Shown: piece by piece, positions 25,654 through 34,107 of the stretch
How the letters are laid out: every line of letters starts with the position of its first letter
Numbering within the stretch: position 1 is the stretch's first letter
Origin: Cellulomonas aerilata
GTDB lineage: Bacteria; Actinomycetota; Actinomycetes; Actinomycetales; Cellulomonadaceae
Direction: 5' to 3'
DNA length: 64,000 nt
Assembly: GCF_007991755.1 (NCBI RefSeq)
Contig: NZ_BJYY01000002.1
Coordinates: forward strand, 207,075 to 271,074
Made by a program: the position numbers and the translations under genes
Notes under the pieces: model-generated
Told to the model about the DNA's origin: nothing
What the model saw: only the letters and a program-made list of their open reading frames with translations
Database searches by the model: none

Positions 25654-26931
25654 TCAGGAGCCGGAGGCCGCCAGCCGGCGGACCGCCTCGGTCACCGTCG
25701 CCTCGCTCTTGACGAACGTGAAGCGCACGTACGAGCGCAGGGCGTCGGCCGTCGCGCCACCGGGCCGGCAGAACGCCGTCACGGGGATCGCCACCACCCC
25801 CGCCAGCTCCGGCAGCCGTCGGCACAGCTCGGTGGCGTCCTCGTGCCCGGCCGGCGCGGCATCGGCGACGACGAAGTACGTGCCCCGCGCCGGGACCGGT
25901 CGCAGGCCCGCCTGCACGAGGCCCTCGGCGAGCAGGTCGCGCCGGCGGGTCAGCGACGCCCGCAGGTCCGCCAGGTAGGCACCGGTGCGCCCGTCGCCGT
26001 CGACCAGCGCGTGCGCGACGGCGTGCTGGAAGGGGCCGCTCGCGACGTAGGTGAGGAACTGCTTGACGGTCCGCACCGCTGTCACGAGCTCGGCCGGGCC
26101 GTGCACCCAGCCGACCTTCCAGCCGGTCATGGACAGGCTCTTGCCCGCCGAGGAGACCGTCAGCGTCCGCTCCGCCATGCCGGGCAGCGTCGCGAGCGGG
26201 ACGTGCTCCGCGCCGTCGTAGGTGAGGTGCTCGTAGACCTCGTCGGTCACCACGACGGCGTCGCGGGCGGTCGCCGCCGCCGCGATCCAGCCCAGCTCGG
26301 TGCGCGTGAGCACCGTGCCGGTCGGGTTGTGCGGGGTGTTGAGCAGCACGAGCCGGGTGCGCTCGGTGAACGCGGCCTCCACGTCGGCGCGGTCCAGCCG
26401 GAAGCCGTCCGGGCCGGGGCGCAGCGGGACGGTGCGGTGGACGCCGCCGGCCAGCCCGATGACCGCGGCGTACGCGTCGTAGTACGGCTCGAGGGTGACG
26501 ACCTCGTCCCCCGGCGTCACGAGCGCGAGCAGGGTCGCCGCGAGCGCCTCGGTGGCGCCGGCGGTGACCAGGATTTCGGTCTCCGGGTCGACCCGCAGGC
26601 CGTAGTGCCGGTGCTGGTGGGCGGCCACGGCCCGGCGCAGGGAGATCAGCCCCGGCCCGGGCGGGTACTGGTTGAGGCCTGCCGGTGCGTCCCCCGCGGC
26701 CAGGACGGCGTCGGCGGCGAGCCGCCGCAGGTGCTCGGGCCCGTCCTCGTCCGGGAAGCCCTGCCCGAGGTTGAGCGCGCCCGTGCTCAGCGCGAGCGCC
26801 GACATCTCCGCGAAGACGGTCGACCGGACGAGCCCGTCGGCGCCCAGCAGCCCGGAGGCGCGCGCGACGCGGCGCCACGGGAGATCCGGCGCAGCAGCGT
26901 CCGGAGTGGGGACGTCCCCGGGGTCGGGCAT
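25654..26931 (-). CDS. PLP-dependent class I aminotransferase
   Basis: 425 residues; ATG 26931 has AGGAGG seven bases away, and the longer frame upstream is not conserved. LNLGQGFPDEDGPEHLR, NQYPPGPGLISLRRAVA, VTAGATEALAA, NTPHNPTGTV and SSAGKSLSMTGWKVGW (Lys forms the PLP Schiff base) place it in fold-type I subgroup I-gamma. Relatives are annotated as methionine/kynurenine aminotransferase or, in actinobacteria, N-succinyldiaminopimelate aminotransferase DapC; sequence alone does not decide. Divergent from the UDP-glucose gene. Confidence 0.88.
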   Translation of the reverse strand: MPDPGDVPTPDAAAPDLPWRRVARASGLLGADGLVRSTVFAEMSALALSTGALNLGQGFPDEDGPEHLRRLAADAVLAAGDAPAGLNQYPPGPGLISLRRAVAAHQHRHYGLRVDPETEILVTAGATEALAATLLALVTPGDEVVTLEPYYDAYAAVIGLAGGVHRTVPLRPGPDGFRLDRADVEAAFTERTRLVLLNTPHNPTGTVLTRTELGWIAAAATARDAVVVTDEVYEHLTYDGAEHVPLATLPGMAERTLTVSSAGKSLSMTGWKVGWVHGPAELVTAVRTVKQFLTYVASGPFQHAVAHALVDGDGRTGAYLADLRASLTRRRDLLAEGLVQAGLRPVPARGTYFVVADAAPAGHEDATELCRRLPELAGVVAIPVTAFCRPGGATADALRSYVRFTFVKSEATVTEAVRRLAASGS

Positions 26932-27122
26932 GGGCGGGCCTCCTACGGCGTGCCACCGACGGGCCGGCGTGCCCGGCGTGTGCGGCGGTGCGGGATGGTC
27001 GGTGTCGACCCGAGGGTAGGCGTGGAGGTCGCCGTCGCGCTGCCGCCGGCGCGCGGCCGCCGGCTGCCGCCGGCGCGGTCGCGGCACCGCGGACTCCCCG
27101 GGTGCTCGTCATCCCCGCCACC

Positions 27123-27128
27123 TACCAT
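27123..27128 (+). promoter_or_regulatory. -10 box of the UDP-glucose pyrophosphorylase gene
   Basis: TACCAT ends seven bases before ATG 27136; no ribosome site. Leaderless start predicted. Confidence 0.45.
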
Positions 27129-27135
27129 CGGCGCC

Positions 27136-28530
27136 ATGACAACCGAGGGACTGACCCGCGCCCGGACCAAGATGGAGCAGGCCGACGTCCCGCCGGCCGC
27201 GATCGCCGCGTTCGAGCGGTTCTACGGCCTGCTGGAGAGCGGGGCGACCGGCGTCGTCGCCGAGGCGGACGTGACGCCCGTGCAGGACCTGCCGGTGCTG
27301 GCCGACCTCGACGTCGACGTGGCGGCGGGCCACGCCGCGCTCGCGCAGACGGTCGTGATCAAGCTCAACGGCGGTCTGGGGACGTCGATGGGCCTGGACC
27401 AGGCGAAGTCGCTGCTGCGGGTCCGCGGCGAGGACACGTTCCTCGACGTCATCGCCCGCCAGGTGCTCGCCGCCCGTGACGAGTCCGGCGCGCGGCTCCC
27501 GCTCGTGCTCATGGACAGCTTCCGCACCCGCACGGACACCCTCGCCGCGCTCGCGGAGTACCCCGACCTGCCGGTCGACGGCGTCCCGCTGGACTTCCTG
27601 CAGAACCGCGAGCCCAAGCTGCGGGCCGACGACCTCACCCCGGTCGAGTGGCCGGCCGACCCGGGCCTGGAGTGGTGCCCGCCGGGGCACGGCGACTTCT
27701 ACCCCGCGCTGTACGGCTCCGGGACCCTGCGGACGCTGCTCGACGCGGGCTTCCGCTACGCGATGGTCTCCAACTCCGACAACCTCGGGGCCACGCCCGA
27801 CGCCCGCATCGCCGGCTGGTTCGCCGCCACCGGTGCACCCTTCGCGGCCGAGGTCGTGCGCCGCACGCCGGCGGACCGCAAGGGCGGGCAGCTCGTGCGC
27901 CGGACGTCCGACGGGCGCACCATCCTGCGCGAGACGGCGCAGACGCTGCCGCAGGACAAGGCCGTGGCGACCGACGGCGCCGTCCACCCGTTCGTCACGA
28001 CGAACAACCTGTGGCTGGACCTGCAGGCGCTCATGACCGAGATGGAGCGCACCGGCGGCGTCCTGGAGCTGCCGCTGATCCGCAACGAGAAGACGGTCGA
28101 CCCGACCGACAAGACGTCGACGAAGGTCATCCAGATCGAGTCGGCGATGGGCGCCGCGATCGAGGTGTTCGAGGGAGCCGTCGCCATCGAGGTGGACCGC
28201 TCGCGGTTCGTCCCGGTGAAGACCACCAACGACCTGCTGGTCCTGCGCTCGGACGTGTACCGGTCGGCCGAGGGCCACCGCCTCGTCGCCGTCGTCGCCG
28301 AGCCCTTCGTCGACCTGGACCCGGCCCACTACGCGACGATCGACGCCTTCGACCAGCGGATCCCGAACCCGCCGCACCTCACCGGGGCGACGGCGCTGCG
28401 CGTGCGCGGCGACTGGACCTTCGGCCGGGACGTCGTCGTGCGCGGCGAGGCCGAGCTCGCCGACGCCGGCACGCCGTCGCAGGTGCCCGACGGCGCCGTC
28501 GTCGACGCGAGCGGGGTCAGCGCGGGCTGA
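27136..28530 (+). CDS. UTP-glucose-1-phosphate uridylyltransferase, eukaryotic-type UDPGP family
   Basis: 464 residues. VVIKLNGGLGTSMGLDQAKSLL contains the nucleotide-binding GGxGTxxG...K of the UDPGP family (unlike the short bacterial GalU), LDFLQNREPKL and PPGHGDFYPALYGSG bind uridine/glucose, and VSNSDNLGA is the sugar site. It makes UDP-glucose for trehalose, glycans and galactose metabolism. Starts with ATG 27136 seven bases after TACCAT. A strong bidirectional hairpin follows at 28570. Confidence 0.92.
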   Translation: MTTEGLTRARTKMEQADVPPAAIAAFERFYGLLESGATGVVAEADVTPVQDLPVLADLDVDVAAGHAALAQTVVIKLNGGLGTSMGLDQAKSLLRVRGEDTFLDVIARQVLAARDESGARLPLVLMDSFRTRTDTLAALAEYPDLPVDGVPLDFLQNREPKLRADDLTPVEWPADPGLEWCPPGHGDFYPALYGSGTLRTLLDAGFRYAMVSNSDNLGATPDARIAGWFAATGAPFAAEVVRRTPADRKGGQLVRRTSDGRTILRETAQTLPQDKAVATDGAVHPFVTTNNLWLDLQALMTEMERTGGVLELPLIRNEKTVDPTDKTSTKVIQIESAMGAAIEVFEGAVAIEVDRSRFVPVKTTNDLLVLRSDVYRSAEGHRLVAVVAEPFVDLDPAHYATIDAFDQRIPNPPHLTGATALRVRGDWTFGRDVVVRGEAELADAGTPSQVPDGAVVDASGVSAG

Positions 28531-28536
28531 CGCGGG

Positions 28537-28568
28537 CCGGCGCAGGACCGGACCGGCGCAGGACCGGC
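28537..28568. repeat. Two tandem 16-bp repeats after the UDPGP gene
   Basis: CCGGCGCAGGACCGGA and CCGGCGCAGGACCGGC, 15 of 16 bases identical, immediately before the terminator hairpin. Confidence 0.7.
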
Positions 28569-28569
28569 C

Positions 28570-28608
28570 ACGGCCGCTGCCCGTGCACCCGCACCGGGCA
28601 GCGGCCGT
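28570..28608. terminator. Bidirectional terminator, UDPGP / glucose dehydrogenase
   Basis: ACGGCCGCTGCCCG pairs perfectly with CGGGCAGCGGCCGT over 14 bp, and the loop can add TGC/GCA. It lies between convergent genes, 40 bases after one stop and 10 past the other. Confidence 0.8.
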
Positions 28609-28618
28609 TCCGGTCACC

Positions 28619-29668
28619 TCACGTGAGGTCGAGGACCACCTTGACGTCGTCGTCGTGGAGGTCGAACGCTTCCGCGGCGCGCTCGAGCGGGACGGTCCGG
28701 GTGATGAGGCGGTGCAGCCACTCCAGGTCCGCCGCCGCCAGCCCGTCGGCCGCGGCCCGGTAGTGCTCGAAGTTCGCGTTGACCGACCCGATCACCACGT
28801 CGTTCTCCAGCACGATCCCGCGGTTGAGCGCGCCGGCGTCGACCGGCGTGCGCCGCCCGGACGCGGAGACCCCGGTCAGGCAGGTGATGCCGTACGCCGA
28901 CGTGCCGCCCAGGGTGGGGACCACGACCTGGGCGGCGCCGGTCGCCTCGATGACGATGTCCGGCTTGAGCCGCTCGAGCACGTCCGCGACCGGGTCGCTG
29001 TGGTACTCCCCGCCCAGGGCGCGGACGAGGTCCGGCTTGACGCCCTCGGTGGCGAGGTCGAGCACGTGCACCTCGATCCCGCGCTGGACGCCCAGCATCG
29101 CGGCGAGCAGGCCGATCGGTCCGGCGCCCGTGATGAGCACCCGCTGCGGGTCGAACCACGATCGGTTGCCGACCTTCTCGATCTGGTCCCAGGCCTTGGC
29201 GACCACGCTGGTGGGCTCCATCAGGACGCCGGCCTGCTCCAGCGACGGGTCGAGCCGGATCGCGTAGTCGCTCTCGACCCGCCACAGCCGGCTGCCGTAC
29301 CCGTGCAGCTCCTTGATGCCGCGCTCGGTGTACCGGCCGTTGCGGCACATGTCGAACTGCCCGCGCGCGCACGCGCCGCACGGCTCGGGGTCCGGACGGC
29401 GCACCACACCGGCCACCAGGTCGCCGGGGGAGAACTCGCTGCCCTCCGGCGCCTCCAGCACGCGCCCCAGCGACTCGTGCCCCAGCACCAGGTGGTCCTC
29501 TCCGGGTGGTGCGGCCCCGAACTCGCCGTCGGCGATCTCGCGGTCGGTGCCGCACACCCCCAGGGCGAGGCCCTGGACGAGCAGGTCGCCGTACTCCGGG
29601 CCCGGGTCGGCGACGTCCCGCACCTCGAGGGACCCCGCGGAGCCGGGTCGGACGGTCAGTGCCTGCAT
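28619..29668 (-). CDS. Glucose 1-dehydrogenase-like zinc-dependent medium-chain dehydrogenase
   Basis: 349 residues; ATG has GGAGA five bases upstream. GVCGTDREI and HLVLGHESLGRV carry the catalytic zinc Cys/His, RRPDPEPCGACARGQFDMCRNGRYTERGIK is the structural lobe characteristic of glucose dehydrogenases, and VLITGAGPIGLLAAML is the NAD(P) Rossmann motif. It oxidises glucose (and related aldoses) to the lactone. Convergent with the UDP-glucose gene; the RTX-type gene upstream has its own terminator, so this is probably a separate unit. Confidence 0.87.
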   Translation of the reverse strand: MQALTVRPGSAGSLEVRDVADPGPEYGDLLVQGLALGVCGTDREIADGEFGAAPPGEDHLVLGHESLGRVLEAPEGSEFSPGDLVAGVVRRPDPEPCGACARGQFDMCRNGRYTERGIKELHGYGSRLWRVESDYAIRLDPSLEQAGVLMEPTSVVAKAWDQIEKVGNRSWFDPQRVLITGAGPIGLLAAMLGVQRGIEVHVLDLATEGVKPDLVRALGGEYHSDPVADVLERLKPDIVIEATGAAQVVVPTLGGTSAYGITCLTGVSASGRRTPVDAGALNRGIVLENDVVIGSVNANFEHYRAAADGLAAADLEWLHRLITRTVPLERAAEAFDLHDDDVKVVLDLT

Positions 29669-29809
29669 GCGGTCTCCAGGTGGGTGCGGGTCGGCCGGCC
29701 GGTGCGTCGGCCACCCCCGCACCCTCGCCCCGGCACGGCTCCCCGGCAACCGCGCGCCGGCCCCGGGCCGAGGCGGGCGCGCCTCGGGCGACGGCGCAGC
29801 CCGGGCGCA

Positions 29810-29847
29810 CGGGCGGGGCACCGGCTCGTGGACCGGTGCCCCGCCCG
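29810..29847. terminator. Terminator after the RTX-type gene
   Basis: CGGGCGGGGCACCGG and CCGGTGCCCCGCCCG, a perfect 15-bp stem with an 8-base loop, starting 27 bases beyond the stop on the minus strand. Confidence 0.8.
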
Positions 29848-29873
29848 GGTCGTGCGCTGCCGCGGACGTGCCG

Positions 29874-30599
29874 TCAGCCCTCGTCCTCCGGCGGCGGGGG
29901 CACGAACTCGCCCTCCACGCCAACCTCCGTGTCGCAGTCGAGCGCCGCGTCCGTACCCGGGCCGCCCAGGCAGACGTCACGGGTGGCCGGGGCGGGGACG
30001 GGGACGTCGCGGGGCGGCTGGCTCCCGGGCGGCAGCTCACCCAGGAGCACGTCGTCCCCGGCGCCGCCGTCGACGACGTCGTCGTCGGACCCCCCGACGA
30101 GCTCGTCGTTGCCCGCGTCACCGGCGACGACGTCACGGCCGAACCCGCCGTTGATCCCGTCGGCGCCCGGGCCGCCGTGCCCGACGTCGTTCCCCACCGC
30201 CAGGGCGAGGAAGTCGTCACCGGCCTGGCCGAAGACCGTGTCGTCACCCGGTCCGGGCAGGACGGTGTCGCTGCCCGCGCCGGCGAAGACGGTGTCGCGC
30301 CCGCCGGCCGCGCCCACGTCGCCGAAGAACGTCGACGTGTCGCCGAGCACGAGGTCGTCCCCGGCGCCGGCGAAGACGACGTCGTCGCCCAGCAGGCCGC
30401 AGATGAAGTCCGGCCCGGCGGTGCCGTGCAGGACCTCCGACCGCTCGCTGCCGATGACGACGTTGAACTGCGTCAGGTCGATCTCCGGCGGTACGGCGCA
30501 GTCCTCCGGGACGTCGACCGCCGCGGCGGCGCCGACCGGTCCGGCGAGGACCGAGGCCGCCATGAGTGCCAGCACCGTCGCTCCCACTCGTCTCTTCAC
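29874..30599 (-). CDS. Secreted calcium-binding (RTX/hemolysin-repeat) protein
   Basis: 241 residues from GTG 30599 with GGGAGGA upstream. MKRRVGATVLALMAASVLAGPVGAAAA is a signal peptide. From about residue 55 to 195 there are GGxGxDxU-type nonapeptides (GAGDDLVLGD, GPGDDTVFGQAGDDF, GGAGDDVLLG) that form calcium-binding beta-rolls. No catalytic domain and no type I secretion partner; the Sec signal suggests export by the general pathway and folding on external calcium. Three Cys in the tail and a Pro/Glu-rich end. Role unknown. Confidence 0.85.
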   Translation of the reverse strand: MKRRVGATVLALMAASVLAGPVGAAAAVDVPEDCAVPPEIDLTQFNVVIGSERSEVLHGTAGPDFICGLLGDDVVFAGAGDDLVLGDTSTFFGDVGAAGGRDTVFAGAGSDTVLPGPGDDTVFGQAGDDFLALAVGNDVGHGGPGADGINGGFGRDVVAGDAGNDELVGGSDDDVVDGGAGDDVLLGELPPGSQPPRDVPVPAPATRDVCLGGPGTDAALDCDTEVGVEGEFVPPPPEDEG

Positions 30600-30741
30600 G
30601 AGAGTCCTCCCTGCTCGAAGAGTGCCCCCCCAAGAAACGGTAGGAGGGGCGGCTCCGGCGCCACAAGGGCGACGGGGGACTGCGGCGGCGGGGAGTGGCG
30701 ACGGGGTCTGCGGGGGCGACCAGCCGGTCCGACCAGCAGGA

Positions 30742-31743
30742 CTAGCCGGGCGTCACGGTGCGGATGCGCCCCTGGTCGTCGTGCTCGAGCTCGGTCACCT
30801 TGACCGTGCGCAGGTGCGTCCGGCCGCCGGACCGGGACGCGTCGTGGAAGAACAGCAGCCACCGGCCCCCGAACTCGACGATCGAGTGCTGCGTCGTCCA
30901 GCCGGGGACCGGCGTGAGCACCACCCCGGCGTAGGTGAACGGCCCGTAGGGGCTGTCGCCGGTCGCGTAGCAGATCAGGTGGGTGTCGCCGGTGGACCAG
31001 GACAGGTGGTACCGACCGGCGTGCCGGTGCACCCAGGCGCCCTCGAAGAAGCGCCGGTCGTGGTCGCCCGCGCGCAGCGGCACGCCGTCCTCGTCCAGGA
31101 TGACGACCTCGCGGCTCGGCTCCGCGAGGCTGGTCAGGTCCGCGCCGAGCCGGGCCACGCGCGGTCCGAGCGCCGGCTGGTCGGGCGCCGGCTCGTCGTG
31201 CGCCTCGCCGAAGACGTCGTCGCGGTACTTCTGCAGCTGGCCGCCCCAGATGCCGCCGAAGTAGAGGTAGTGCGCGCCGTCGTCGTCGGCCAGCACGGCG
31301 GGGTCGATGGAGTAGGCGCCCGCGATCGGCTCCGGCTCGGGGGTGAAGGGCCCGACCGGGCTGTCCGCGACGGCCGCGCCGATCCGGAACAGGCCCTCGG
31401 CGGTCTTGGCGGGGAAGTACAGGACGTACCGGTCGCCCGAGCGTGCGGCGTCGGGCGCCCACATCTGGCGGTCGGCCCACGGGACGTCGCGCACGTGGAG
31501 CACCGGACCGTGGTCGGTGACCGGCCCGTCCGGGTCCGTCAGGGACAGGACGTGGTAGTCCTCCATCGCGAAGTGCTCGCCGGTGTCGTCCTCGGGGACG
31601 CCGGCGTCGATGTCGTGCGACGGGTACACGTACAGGGTCCCGTCGAAGACGCGCGCGGACGGGTCCGCCGTGTAGAGGTGGGTCGCCAGGACGCGCGCGG
31701 TCCCGGGTGCGACGGGCGGCGTGGTCTGGGCGTCTGGCGACAT
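30742..31743 (-). CDS. Glycoside hydrolase family 43 (arabinofuranosidase/xylosidase-like)
   Basis: 333 residues, no signal peptide, so it acts on imported oligosaccharides. Five-blade propeller features: catalytic-base Asp in YTADPSARVFDGTLYVYPSHD, second Asp in YSIDPAVLADDDG and the acid Glu in FFEGAWVHRHAGRYHL, all at expected spacing. Specificity within GH43 cannot be read off. It fits with the sugar dehydrogenases nearby in a plant-hemicellulose user. Downstream of and 42 bases from the MarR gene, same strand. Confidence 0.9.
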   Translation of the reverse strand: MSPDAQTTPPVAPGTARVLATHLYTADPSARVFDGTLYVYPSHDIDAGVPEDDTGEHFAMEDYHVLSLTDPDGPVTDHGPVLHVRDVPWADRQMWAPDAARSGDRYVLYFPAKTAEGLFRIGAAVADSPVGPFTPEPEPIAGAYSIDPAVLADDDGAHYLYFGGIWGGQLQKYRDDVFGEAHDEPAPDQPALGPRVARLGADLTSLAEPSREVVILDEDGVPLRAGDHDRRFFEGAWVHRHAGRYHLSWSTGDTHLICYATGDSPYGPFTYAGVVLTPVPGWTTQHSIVEFGGRWLLFFHDASRSGGRTHLRTVKVTELEHDDQGRIRTVTPG

Positions 31744-31785
31744 GGGACGGCTCCGGCTCTGCTGGGCGAGGGTGACCGCCCGAGG

Positions 31786-32379
31786 CTACCGACCGCCGGG
31801 AGCGCTGCCCGTCGCGGCCGTGCTGCCCGTGCTGCCGGCGCCGTCCGGCTCCCCGGTGCCGTCCGGCTCCCCGGCGCCGTCCGGCTCCCCGGTGCGCGGG
31901 GCACGGGCAGGCGGCGTGGCCGACCCCTGCGGGTCCAGCCGGCGCAGCATGGCGTCCGCGATCCCGGCGAGCTCGCGCACCTGGGCGGGGGACAGCGGGT
32001 CGATGACGTGCTCGCGGACCGTGGCCACGTGCCCCGGCGCGGCGTCGACGAGCGTGGCCCATCCGGTGTCGGTCAGCGTGACGTTGAAGGCCCGGCGGTC
32101 CTGCAGGCACGGGCTGCGCCGCACCAGGTCCCGCTCCTCCATCCGGCTGACGACGTGCGAGAGCCGGGGGAGCGTGGCGTTCGTGCGCGCCGCGAGCGCC
32201 GTCATCCGCAGCGTCCGGTCCGGCGCCTCGGACAGCATGGCCAGGACGAAGTACTCGTAGTGCGTGAGGCCGGCGTCCCGTCGCAGCTGGGAGTCCAGGA
32301 CGCCGGGCAGGCGCTCGACGACGGCGATGAACCGCACCCAGGCGTCCCGCTCGTCGTCGTCCAGCCACCGTGTGCCCAC
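31786..32379 (-). CDS. MarR-family transcriptional regulator
   Basis: 197 residues from GTG 32379. WVRFIAVVERLPGVLDSQLRRDAGLTHYEYFVLAMLSEAPDRTLRMTALAARTNATLPRLSHVVSRMEERDLVRRSPCLQDRR is a complete MarR winged helix. The C-terminus carries a GEPDG(T/A) repeat from three 18-bp DNA units and looks disordered. TAGGAT at 32392-32387 is seven bases before GTG; the TTG at 32412 lies inside the operator and is unlikely. It faces the reductase/dioxygenase pair across two matching palindromes, so it should repress itself and them. A Cys in SPCLQDRR could sense electrophiles. Confidence 0.88.
   Translation of the reverse strand: MGTRWLDDDERDAWVRFIAVVERLPGVLDSQLRRDAGLTHYEYFVLAMLSEAPDRTLRMTALAARTNATLPRLSHVVSRMEERDLVRRSPCLQDRRAFNVTLTDTGWATLVDAAPGHVATVREHVIDPLSPAQVRELAGIADAMLRRLDPQGSATPPARAPRTGEPDGAGEPDGTGEPDGAGSTGSTAATGSAPGGR
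31841..31894. repeat. Three tandem 18-bp repeats in the MarR 3' end
   Basis: CCGTCCGGCTCCCCGGTG three times (middle copy CG at the end), in frame, encoding the hexapeptide (T/A)GEPDG. Copy number can vary without breaking the protein. Confidence 0.75.
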
Positions 32380-32395
32380 GTCGTCGATCCTAGCG

Positions 32396-32449
32396 GATAG
32401 TTGACGATACAACTATCACCCGCTAGCGTGATGGTTGTCGTCTCAACTA
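32396..32449. promoter_or_regulatory. MarR operator pair and divergent promoters
   Basis: Operator 1: GATAGTTG (32396-32403), ACGATA, CAACTATC (32410-32417), a perfect 8-bp dyad. Operator 2: TGGTTG (32432-32437), TCGTCT, CAACTA (32444-32449), the same core GTTG-N6-CAAC. Plus promoter: TTGACG 32401-32406, 17-base spacer, TAGCGT 32424-32429, start near 32436, so one operator covers the -35 and the other the start. The minus -10 TAGGAT is at 32392-32387. Confidence 0.75.
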
Positions 32450-32470
32450 CTTCTGCCACGGAGGACCGTC

Positions 32471-33046
32471 ATGACGCACGTCAGCATCATCGGGACCGGC
32501 ACCATGGGCCAGGCCATCGCGGACGTCGTGACGTCCGGGGGGAGCACCGTCGAGACGCTGGGTCGCGCCGACGCCGGCACCACGCCGAGCGGGGACGTCG
32601 TCGTCCTGGCGGTGCCGTACCCGGCGCTCGCGCAGGTGCTCGCGGACCACGGCGACGGCCTCGCCGGCAAGGTCGTCGTCGACATCACCAACCCGCTGGA
32701 CTTCGAGACGTTCGACTCGCTCGTCGTGCCCGCCGACAGCTCGGCGGCGGCCGCCCTCGCCGCCGCGCTGCCGCAGTCCCACGTGCTCAAGGCGTTCAAC
32801 ACCACCTTCGCCGCGACGCTGGCCGGCCGCACGATCGGCTCGCTGCCCACGACCGTCCTCATCGCCGGGGACGACGCCGACGCCAAGGCGCTCCTCGCGG
32901 GCGTCGTCGAGGCCGGAGGCCTGAAGGCCGTCGACGCGGGCGCGCTGTCCCGGGCCCGCGAGCTCGAGGCCCTGGGCTTCCTTCAGCTCACGCTCGCCGT
33001 CGGGGGGAAGCTGCCCTGGACCGGCGGCTTCGGGGTCGTCGCCTGA
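32471..33046 (+). CDS. NADP-binding reductase, F420-dependent NADP oxidoreductase-like
   Basis: 191 residues, ATG after GGAGGA. MTHVSIIGTGTMGQAIADVV is a Rossmann dinucleotide motif, followed by VVLAVPYPALAQVL, VDITNPLDF and HVLKAFNTTFAATLAGR, typical of the family that includes NADPH:F420 oxidoreductase; many members simply reduce ketones or quinones. It is translated one base before the dioxygenase-like gene and shares the MarR-controlled promoter. Confidence 0.82.
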   Translation: MTHVSIIGTGTMGQAIADVVTSGGSTVETLGRADAGTTPSGDVVVLAVPYPALAQVLADHGDGLAGKVVVDITNPLDFETFDSLVVPADSSAAAALAAALPQSHVLKAFNTTFAATLAGRTIGSLPTTVLIAGDDADAKALLAGVVEAGGLKAVDAGALSRARELEALGFLQLTLAVGGKLPWTGGFGVVA

Positions 33047-33047
33047 C

Positions 33048-33911
33048 ATGCCCGAGATCCTGTCCGCCGCGACGGCGATGGACGCCGTCACCCTGCACGT
33101 CGAGGACCTGGCCGGCCTGGCCGCCTACTACCGCCAGGCCCTGGGCCTGACCACCCTGAGCGAGGGTGACGGCGTGACCGTCCTGGGCCGTGGGGCCACC
33201 CCGGTGCTCGTGCTGCGGCACACCCCCGGCCTGCCCCGACCGGCCCGCGACCAGGCCGGCCTGTTCCACACGGCGGTCCTGTTCGCCACCCAGGCCGACC
33301 TGGCCGCGGCCGTGCTGACCGCGGCGCGGCACCCCCGCTCGCACTTCGTCGGCAGCGCGGACCACCTGGTCAGCGAGGCGTTCTACTTCACCGACCCCGA
33401 GGGCAACGGCATCGAGCTGTACGCCGACCGGGACCGCTCCCTGTGGCCGCGGCACAACGGCGAGATTCCGATGCCGTCGCTCGCCCTGGACCCGAACGAC
33501 TACCTGCGCGAGCACCTGACCGAGCACGCGGTCGACGCCATGACCGGAGCCCGGGCCGGCGTCGGGCACGTGCACCTGCAGGTGGGCGACCTCGACGGCG
33601 CCCGTGCGTTCTACGTGGACGCGCTGGGCTTCGAGACGACGTTCAACTACACCGGGGCGCTGTTCGTCAGCGCCGGCGGCTACCACCACCACCTCGCGAT
33701 GAACATCTGGAACAGCCGCGGCGCAGGACCGCGTGCCTCCTCGCTCGGGCTCGGCGAGGTGGCGATCACGGTGCCGGACCGCGAGGAGCTGGACGCGGTG
33801 GTCGCCCGCCTGCGGCACCACGGCGTCGACCACGCCGACGACGGCCGCACGGTCCGCACGCTCGACCCGTGGCGCAACGCCGTGGCCCTGTCGGTGGCCG
33901 ACGCCGCCTGA
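33048..33911 (+). CDS. Two-domain VOC protein, catechol-2,3-dioxygenase-like
   Basis: 287 residues, two vicinal-oxygen-chelate domains (about 10-125 and 165-285). Metal ligands fit His in VTLHVEDLAG, His in VHLQVGDLDGARAF / GYHHHLAMN and Glu in NGIELYADR. It resembles the MhqA/MhqE/CatE group, which detoxifies hydroquinones and catechols in Bacillus under MarR control (MhqR). Single-base gap to the reductase, so one operon. Actual substrate unknown. Confidence 0.85.
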   Translation: MPEILSAATAMDAVTLHVEDLAGLAAYYRQALGLTTLSEGDGVTVLGRGATPVLVLRHTPGLPRPARDQAGLFHTAVLFATQADLAAAVLTAARHPRSHFVGSADHLVSEAFYFTDPEGNGIELYADRDRSLWPRHNGEIPMPSLALDPNDYLREHLTEHAVDAMTGARAGVGHVHLQVGDLDGARAFYVDALGFETTFNYTGALFVSAGGYHHHLAMNIWNSRGAGPRASSLGLGEVAITVPDREELDAVVARLRHHGVDHADDGRTVRTLDPWRNAVALSVADAA

Positions 33912-33985
33912 CGCCGGCAGGTCCCACGCCGACAGGCCTGGCGCCGACAGGCGTGACGCCGACAGGCCCGACGCCGACACCCGCC
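33911..33985. repeat. Five tandem 15-bp repeats between the VOC gene and larE
   Basis: Period 15, core ACGCCGACAGGC: units at 33911, 33926, 33941, 33956 and 33971, diverging at the ends. The first begins in the VOC stop codon. Non-coding on the plus strand. Confidence 0.75.
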
Positions 33986-34107
33986 GCGCCCTGGCCCGGC
34001 GGGTGGCGGCCCCCCGCGGCGGCAGGGGTGAGGATGGACCCCGGGTCCGGGCGTCCGCCGCGGACCGCCGGGGCGCTCCTGCCCCACGAGCGGACGGGGA
34101 CACACGC

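Noticed and set aside
33990..34107. Riboswitch before larE
   Set aside because: There are short GC-rich dyads (GTCCGC/GCGGAC) but no recognisable aptamer pattern.
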